This document shows positions 40,006 to 45,813 of a stretch of 45,813 bases of DNA, in pieces. The notes under the pieces were generated by a model. That model saw only the letters and a program-made list of their open reading frames with translations, made no database searches and was not told the origin of the DNA. How positions within the stretch are numbered: position 1 is the first letter of the stretch; each line of letters opens with the position of its first letter. Both the position numbers and the translations under genes were made by a program. Origin of the DNA: Bacillota bacterium (GTDB lineage Bacteria; Bacillota; DTU025); NCBI GenBank assembly GCA_028709305.1, contig JAQVXE010000008.1, positions 1 through 45,813 on the forward strand, in the 5' to 3' direction.

Positions 40006-42018
40006 GTGCATAGAGGCACGGACGAAAGGGGTTTTTCTTACATGAAGTCGCTCGTTAAGAAGTTCAGCAAGATGGGCAGCAGAAACCTGGCAGACAAGCT
40101 CCAGGATGACGAGCAACTTGTGCGGCAGGTGATGGCCCTTTTCGAGATTCTTTCGGATATTTATGGGCCTGACAGGCTTGTTCTCAAGGCCGGAAAGCTT
40201 GATGCGCTGAGCCTTATGCGTTCACTGGAGCTTGAGGACAGGATCTTGGCCCTCGAACGAATAGTTTTTGAGGATCCTACAATTGATCGAAAGCCATCGC
40301 CCAACGAGTATGAGTCTGTCTTATCAGAGATTGAAGAGGAGATAGCTGATGTCATCGCCAGGCGGCGCGTAGAAGAGAAAATCGAGAAACAGATATCCGA
40401 CCGCATGCAGCAGAGACATGAGGATTACGTAAATGAGATAAGATTGCAAATACTGAAGGAAGATACAGGGCCTGATACGGAGGAGACTCTCCGAAAGCTG
40501 GCGGAACTGGAGAATCTGGAGAAGAGGCAGCTTGCCAGATCTGCACTGGAGATTGTGCGTCCTACTGTCATGTCGGAGATAGTTGGACAGGACCGTGCGG
40601 TTAGAGCCCTTCTTGCCAAGGTAGCTTCGCCATTTCCGCAGCACGTGATCTTGTACGGCCCGCCCGGGGTAGGGAAGACTACCGCCGCTCGCCTTGCTCT
40701 GGAAGAGGCAAAGAAGGTGGCTCTGACCCCGTTTGGGGATGAGTCGAAGTTCGTGGAAGTGGATGGCACGACCCTCAGGTGGGATCCTAGAGAGGTAACC
40801 AATCCGCTTCTTGGCTCAGTGCACGACCCCATATACCAAGGCGCAAAGCGGGATCTTGCGGAAGGCGGTGTGCCCGAGCCCAAGCTTGGGCTTGTCACTG
40901 AGGCCCATGGTGGTGTCCTGTTCATTGATGAGATCGGCGAGATGGACCCATTGCTCCTGAACAAGCTGCTCAAAGTCATGGAAGACAAGAGGGTCAAGTT
41001 CGAGTCTTCATACTACGATTCCTCAGATCCGAATGTGCCGTCGTATATAAAAAGGCTCTTTGAAGAGGGAGCGCCGGCAGACTTCGTGCTGGTTGGGGCG
41101 ACCACTCGTGATCCATCTGAGTTGAGTCCGGCTTTGCGTTCGCGAACTGCAGAGGTCTATTTTGAGCCTCTGAACCAGGTGGACATAGCGCAGATCGTGC
41201 GCAATGCCGCCGGCAAACTGGCGGTCGACATAGATCCCGAGATTCCATCTGTTGTAAGCGACTACACGATCGAGGGAAGAAAGGCCACGAGTCTTTTGGT
41301 GGATGCATACGGCATCGCCCTGTTCAGAGGGATGGAGCAGGCCTCCAAGAACGAGGAGGCGGATTCAGGACTCAATTCTGTAGAGATAACTCTGGCTGAC
41401 CTTGAGGAGACCATTCGTTTGGGGCGGCTCTCCCCTTACGTGCATGTTCGCGCCTCCGATAGTGCGGAGGTGGGAAAGATCTTCGGACTCGGAGTTGCCG
41501 GCTTCTTAGGCTCTGTAATAGAGTTCGAAGCAGTCGCGTTCCCCGCTCGGGAAGGGGGGAAGGGAGCCATCAGGTTCAACGAGACCGCAGGCAGCATGAC
41601 GAAGGACTCTGTATTCAATGCGGCTTCTGTGTTCAGATTCGTCACTGACAGAGACCTTGCCGACTTTGACGTTCACGTTAATGTGGTGGGCGGAGGCGAT
41701 ATCGACGGACCATCTGCAGGAACGGCAGTTCTTCTTGCGATTTTGAGCTCTGTGTATGACTGCCCAATCAGACAGGACGTTGCGGTCACCGGAGAGCTTT
41801 CCATTCAGGGGAAGGTAAGGGCAGTAGGGGGAATCTTCGAGAAGATATACGGCGCGCGACAGGCGGGCATCAAGAAAGTGATCGTGCCGGCGGAGAACGC
41901 CAAAGATGTACCTCCTGGCATCACTGGGATTGAGGTAGTGTCAGTAACCGATGTGGCCGATGCTTTCGAGCACATTTTCGAAGGGGACGCAATCTTTGGT
42001 GCTCTGGATAGGGAGTGA
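40006..42018 (+). CDS. lonC: Lon-family ATP-dependent protease, LonC type (start probably 40042)
   Basis: 'ILYGPPGVGKTTAARLALEEA', 'GGVLFIDEIGEMDPLLLNKLLKVMEDKRVKFESSYYD', Ser-Lys dyad 'DGPSAGTAVLLAI' / 'GGIFEKIYGARQAGIKKVIVP'. Confidence 0.9.
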   Translation: MHRGTDERGFSYMKSLVKKFSKMGSRNLADKLQDDEQLVRQVMALFEILSDIYGPDRLVLKAGKLDALSLMRSLELEDRILALERIVFEDPTIDRKPSPNEYESVLSEIEEEIADVIARRRVEEKIEKQISDRMQQRHEDYVNEIRLQILKEDTGPDTEETLRKLAELENLEKRQLARSALEIVRPTVMSEIVGQDRAVRALLAKVASPFPQHVILYGPPGVGKTTAARLALEEAKKVALTPFGDESKFVEVDGTTLRWDPREVTNPLLGSVHDPIYQGAKRDLAEGGVPEPKLGLVTEAHGGVLFIDEIGEMDPLLLNKLLKVMEDKRVKFESSYYDSSDPNVPSYIKRLFEEGAPADFVLVGATTRDPSELSPALRSRTAEVYFEPLNQVDIAQIVRNAAGKLAVDIDPEIPSVVSDYTIEGRKATSLLVDAYGIALFRGMEQASKNEEADSGLNSVEITLADLEETIRLGRLSPYVHVRASDSAEVGKIFGLGVAGFLGSVIEFEAVAFPAREGGKGAIRFNETAGSMTKDSVFNAASVFRFVTDRDLADFDVHVNVVGGGDIDGPSAGTAVLLAILSSVYDCPIRQDVAVTGELSIQGKVRAVGGIFEKIYGARQAGIKKVIVPAENAKDVPPGITGIEVVSVTDVADAFEHIFEGDAIFGALDRE

Positions 42019-42024
42019 GTTACT

Positions 42025-43383
42025 TTGGCAACTGCAGGTGTAGTGGGCGTTGATCGTGTGCCGCCCCAGAGCCTTGAGGCGGAGCAGTCGACATTGGGCT
42101 CAATGTTGCTGGACAAAGAGGCAATTGCCACAGCTGCCGAGATCCTTGTGGCTGAGGATTTCTATAGGGATGCGCACAGAATCATATTTGATGCGCTTAT
42201 CTCCCTATTCAACAAGGGCGAGCCAGCTGACCTAATCACTGTTACGGAGGCGTTGCGCCAGCGCAATGCGCTGGAGGACGTGGGAGGCGCTTCCTACATC
42301 AGTACGCTTGCGAATACCGTGCCGACGTCGGCTAACTGTGAGTACTATGCCAGGATCGTCAAGAACAAGTCCACCATGAGGGCGCTGGTGGCGGCTGGGT
42401 CACAGATAGCCTCCATAGGCTATGACCAGACATCTGATGTAGGCGAATCGTTGGACAAAGCCGAGCAGCTCATATTCAGGATCTCACAGCGCGGGGAGAC
42501 GGGGACAGTCTCTGACATGAAGACTGTGCTGATGAGTACTTTCGACAGGATTGAGCGCCTTTATACCACCAAAGGTGCAATCACAGGCCTGTCGACAGGT
42601 TTCGCCGAGGTGGACAACATGTTGTCGGGCCTGCAGCCGTCTGAGCTTATTGTCATCGCCGGGCGGCCGTCCATGGGCAAGACTGCGTTTGCACTGAACA
42701 TAGCTGAGCATGTGGGGGCTACTGAGGGTAAGCCTGTCCTTATCTTCAGCCTTGAGATGTCGAGAGAGCAGTTGGCTCAGAGGATGCTATGCTCCCAGGC
42801 CACAGTGGATGGGCAGAGGCTCAGACGAGGCAATCTGTTAGAGGCGGATTGGGAGCGCCTGTCACATGCAATTGGCCGTCTCAGTGAAGCTCCAATATTC
42901 ATTGATGACAGTCCGTCGGCTACGGCACTGGACATACGGACCAGGGCGCGTCGACTCAAGGCGGAGCAAGGGCTGTCGCTGATAATCATCGACTATCTCC
43001 AGCTGGTGCAGGGGCATGCCCGTTCGGAAAACCGGAACCAGGAGATTGCTGAGATCACCAGGTCTCTGAAGACGCTTGCGCGCGAGTTGCAGGTTCCGGT
43101 AGTTTCTCTTGCTCAGCTCAGCAGGGCGGTTGAGGCTACAGCAGACAAGCGCCCGCTGCTTTCACATCTCAGAGAGAGCGGCGAGATTGAGCAGTCAGCA
43201 GACGTAGTTGCCTTTATCTACCGCGAGGACTACTACAAGCCTGATACCGAACGCAGGAATATCGCGGAGATAATCATTGCCAAGCAACGCAATGGACCGA
43301 CAGGCACGATTGAGCTGGCATGGCAGAGAGAGTATACGCGGTTTCGCAACCTTGAGAGATTCGCTCAGGGCGAGTCGGCCTAG
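42025..43383 (+). CDS. dnaB: replicative DNA helicase DnaB (TTG start)
   Basis: 'VPPQSLEAEQSTLGSMLLDKEAIATAAEIL', 'LIVIAGRPSMGKTAFALNIAEH', 'LSLIIIDYLQLV', 'LAQLSRAVEATADKRPLLSHLRESGEIEQSADVVAFIYRE'. Confidence 0.97.
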   Translation: MATAGVVGVDRVPPQSLEAEQSTLGSMLLDKEAIATAAEILVAEDFYRDAHRIIFDALISLFNKGEPADLITVTEALRQRNALEDVGGASYISTLANTVPTSANCEYYARIVKNKSTMRALVAAGSQIASIGYDQTSDVGESLDKAEQLIFRISQRGETGTVSDMKTVLMSTFDRIERLYTTKGAITGLSTGFAEVDNMLSGLQPSELIVIAGRPSMGKTAFALNIAEHVGATEGKPVLIFSLEMSREQLAQRMLCSQATVDGQRLRRGNLLEADWERLSHAIGRLSEAPIFIDDSPSATALDIRTRARRLKAEQGLSLIIIDYLQLVQGHARSENRNQEIAEITRSLKTLARELQVPVVSLAQLSRAVEATADKRPLLSHLRESGEIEQSADVVAFIYREDYYKPDTERRNIAEIIIAKQRNGPTGTIELAWQREYTRFRNLERFAQGESA

Positions 43384-43392
43384 GTTGTGTTG

Positions 43393-44610
43393 TCAATCGC
43401 GATGGAATCGCAGCCCGACTCGGGCGGACATGAAGTCTCGGATTCGGCGTGTGCCTTCGAGTATCTCCCTCTCGCCGGTGGCGTAGGATATTCGGACGTA
43501 CTGATCGGCTTCGGGGTCTCTTTGTGCATTGAAAGCGGTCATGGACAGGACTGCAACGCCTGCGCGTTCCAGCAGGTCATCCTGAAGCCGGTCGGCGTCG
43601 GGCAGACCCGCTATCCGGCATGCTTCTGTTACGTTAGGGAAAGCGTAGAATGCGCCTGCAGGCAGATGGCATCTGAAGCCGGGTATGCTGTTTAGCTCGG
43701 TGACTATGAGATCACGGCGCTTGACGAACTTCAGGCGCATCTTCTCCACTTCGTACTGGGGTCCGGTTAGGGCCTCGATTCCCGCATACTGTGTGAATGT
43801 AGCTGTGCATGAGTGTACGTTGGCCATGAAGGTGTCAAGCAGGCCTGCAAGTGTCCTGTTGACTACGGCGAAACCAAGCCGCCAGCCTGTCATGGCATAT
43901 GCCTTCGAGAAGCCGTCAACCACGATTGTACGGTCGGCCATGCCTGGCAAAGACAGGATGCTGGCGAAGCTGCCGTCATATACAAGGCGCGAGTATATTT
44001 CATCTGACAGCACCCAAAGGTCATGTTCGGTTGCGATTTCTGCAATGCGTTCGAGGTCTTCTCTAGGGAGAAGCGCGCCGGTTGGGTTATGTGGAGAGTT
44101 CAGCACTATCATGGATGCGTTAGGAGTCACCGCGTTCGCAAGGCGGTCAAGATCCATGCGGAAGCCGCTGTCGGTCTCGATGAGGGGAATCGGAACGTAG
44201 TTAGCCCCTATCATGTTGACTATTGATGGGTAGGCTGGATATGTGGGAACAGGGCCCAGAACATCAGCGCCGCTTTCTACGCATGACATGATTGCGCAGA
44301 ATATCGCGAGTTTGGTTCCAGCCGACACGACAACTTGCTCAGGCGATATTTGCATTCCTCGGGTTTTGGACATGTAATCAGCGATGGCGATGCGAAGTTC
44401 GGGCACTCCGGACGGAGGCGAGTAGTGAGTCCTGTTGGCATGAATTGAGGAGCAAGCTGCCGTCTTGATGTTCTCGGGCGTGGCGAAATCAGGTTCGCCT
44501 ATATGGAAACTTATTATGTTCCGGCCGGCGGCAACCATTGTTGAAATCCTCTCAAGCATTGAAAAGGCGCGTTCCGGTTCGAGGCGCTTGGCTCTCTTTG
44601 CATAGTCCAT
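43393..44610 (-). CDS. PLP-dependent class I/II aminotransferase
   Basis: 'IISFHIGEPDFATPENIKTAA', 'HYSPPSGVPELRIAIADYM', 'NSPHNPTGALL', 'DEIYSRLVYDG', 'VDGFSKAYAMTGWRLGF'. Confidence 0.95.
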   Translation of the reverse strand: MDYAKRAKRLEPERAFSMLERISTMVAAGRNIISFHIGEPDFATPENIKTAACSSIHANRTHYSPPSGVPELRIAIADYMSKTRGMQISPEQVVVSAGTKLAIFCAIMSCVESGADVLGPVPTYPAYPSIVNMIGANYVPIPLIETDSGFRMDLDRLANAVTPNASMIVLNSPHNPTGALLPREDLERIAEIATEHDLWVLSDEIYSRLVYDGSFASILSLPGMADRTIVVDGFSKAYAMTGWRLGFAVVNRTLAGLLDTFMANVHSCTATFTQYAGIEALTGPQYEVEKMRLKFVKRRDLIVTELNSIPGFRCHLPAGAFYAFPNVTEACRIAGLPDADRLQDDLLERAGVAVLSMTAFNAQRDPEADQYVRISYATGEREILEGTRRIRDFMSARVGLRFHRD

Positions 44611-44685
44611 TATTTCATCATCTCCCTACATGAAGTCTGTTGCGCGAAGTGCCGGGCACATATTATGGACTGGAGGATTATCGGC

Positions 44686-45468
44686 ATGGAGAATGGTGTT
44701 GCTGTTATGGCTACAGTGGCTATGCTTTTCTCTTTGTTCAGTATTCCCAGCTATGCGCAGGATGTACCGCGTGGCATCGATATTGCCCGCGTCGTTGCCG
44801 ATCGGAAGCCCTACGTCATACTTGTCCATGGCTGGCTGGCGACGTCCATGGACATGAGCATGCTCAAATATAGGCTTGAGAGGGCGGGATTCGAGTGCGA
44901 AGATGTGAATTTCTCCTATTTTGGAGCTGTAGGTTCTATTGCTGACTACTCCCTCGAACTGGCGCGAAAAGTGGAAGTGGATTGTGCGGGTAAAGGCGAC
45001 GTGGCTATTGTGGCTCATAGCATGGGTGGACTGGTTACAAGGTATTACCTGAAACATCTGAGGAAGACTTCGCAGGTGAATCTGGTTATCACTATCGGGA
45101 CGCCACACCACGGAACCCTGAGCGGCAAGATAGCGCCGGCTGCCAGCAGATGTGCTAGGGAGATGACGCCCGGCAGCGACTTCCTGCGCAGTTTGAATGC
45201 GCCGGAGGAAGTAACCCCCGGGGTTGAGTTCCATTCGATTTGGACTCCTACGGACGGAGTAGTGATTCCGGCGGAGAACGCCGTAATGTGCGGCGCAAAG
45301 AACTATCAAGTCGCAGGCTTTGGAATGTCACACTTGACTATGCTTGCAAGCGAGACAGTTTTTGAAATGGTGGAAACTATTTTGCGCGGCCATGATCTGG
45401 CCGTATCTGGCCCTCAGCTAAGAGATCACGGTGAGGCTGAGAAGCCCACGCTCTTTCCATGGAAGTAG
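44686..45468 (+). CDS. secreted alpha/beta-hydrolase, lipase-like (start 44686 preferred; ORF from 44665)
   Basis: Signal peptide MENGVAVMATVAMLFSLFSIPSYAQD; 'YVILVHGWLAT', nucleophile elbow 'AHSMGGLVTRYYLKHL', 'ITIGTPHHGT'; GGAGG RBS before 44686. Confidence 0.85.
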   Translation: MENGVAVMATVAMLFSLFSIPSYAQDVPRGIDIARVVADRKPYVILVHGWLATSMDMSMLKYRLERAGFECEDVNFSYFGAVGSIADYSLELARKVEVDCAGKGDVAIVAHSMGGLVTRYYLKHLRKTSQVNLVITIGTPHHGTLSGKIAPAASRCAREMTPGSDFLRSLNAPEEVTPGVEFHSIWTPTDGVVIPAENAVMCGAKNYQVAGFGMSHLTMLASETVFEMVETILRGHDLAVSGPQLRDHGEAEKPTLFPWK

Positions 45469-45523
45469 CATGGAATTCTGCCATACACTGTGGCGAAGTC
45501 CAGGTGCTATCGGCGCAAGCTGC

Positions 45524-45553
45524 TTGAAAGATGTTCTGCGCGTATGATATAAT
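45524..45553 (+). promoter_or_regulatory. tRNA-Lys promoter (TTGAAA-N18-TATAAT)
   Basis: TTGAAA 45524-45529, TATAAT 45548-45553. Confidence 0.75.
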
Positions 45554-45575
45554 ATCAAAGCTAAATATGTTGAGT

Positions 45576-45651
45576 GGGCCACTAGCTCAGGCGGTAGAGC
45601 ACCGGACTTTTAATCCGGGTGTCGCGGGTTCGAGTCCCGCGTGGCTCACCA
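45576..45651 (+). tRNA. tRNA-Lys(TTT), CCA encoded
   Basis: Acceptor GGGCCAC/GTGGCTC, anticodon stem CCGGA-CTTTTAA-TCCGG (anticodon 45609-45611), T-arm GCGGGTTCGAGTCCCGC, then A-CCA. Confidence 0.97.
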
Positions 45652-45684
45652 TTTTTATGCCCTTTTAGCTGGGAAGATGATAAA

Positions 45685-45719
45685 TGCCACTGGGTTGGGT
45701 TCCCAGTGGCACTCTGTTT
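45685..45719 (+). terminator. intrinsic terminator after tRNA-Lys
   Basis: TGCCACTGGG-N7-CCCAGTGGCA perfect 10-bp stem followed by CTCTGTTTT. Confidence 0.8.
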
Positions 45720-45720
45720 T

Positions 45721-45742
45721 GTGTGCGAAATGTGTGCGAAAC
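45721..45742. repeat. tandem direct repeat GTGTGCGAAAT / GTGTGCGAAAC
   Basis: Two adjacent 11-mers differing at one base, between tRNA-Lys and the integrase end. Confidence 0.6.
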
Positions 45743-45761
45743 TTCTCTGTGTGTGCATGTC

Positions 45762-45813
45762 CTATTTCCGACCCTGGCCAAAAAGCATATCCTCCATCTT
45801 GTCCACCGCACCC
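45762..45813 (-). CDS. C-terminal fragment of a probable tyrosine recombinase/integrase (runs off the window)
   Basis: Minus-strand frame GAVDKMEDMLFGQGRK*, resembling the tail of phage-type integrases; converges on tRNA-Lys about 110 bp away. Confidence 0.5.
   Translation of the reverse strand, partial: GAVDKMEDMLFGQGRK

Overview
This looks like the replication-origin neighbourhood of a spore-forming Firmicutes-type (Bacillota) chromosome. The left arm is on the minus strand: dnaA, dnaN, S4/yaaA, recF, DUF721/DciA-like, remB-like, gyrB, gyrA, archease, rtcB, then the tandem promoters and boxA leader of an rRNA operon that leaves the window at base 1. The right arm is on the plus strand: rpmH, rnpA, yidD, yidC, jag, mnmE, mnmG, rsmG, parA, parB, and on through rpsF-ssb-rpsR, rplI, lonC and dnaB. 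DnaA boxes lie on both sides of dnaA (bipartite oriC). A TAG-TAG-TAG-TAC-TAG tract beside tandem DnaA boxes in the dnaA-dnaN gap matches the DnaA-trio unwinding element. One perfect parS lies inside parB and one 15/16 parS lies near 34.36 kb. The best candidates for something new are: (1) a GHKL-ATPase + winged-helix protein translationally adjacent to dnaA and facing oriC; (2) a roughly 350-nt intergenic segment rich in inverted repeats between gyrA and archease/rtcB; (3) a helically phased 9-mer repeat upstream of the GHKL gene. The right edge has tRNA-Lys(TTT) followed by the C-terminal end of a probable tyrosine integrase, so a mobile element probably starts there. All calls come from reading the sequence and the supplied translations; no database search was run.
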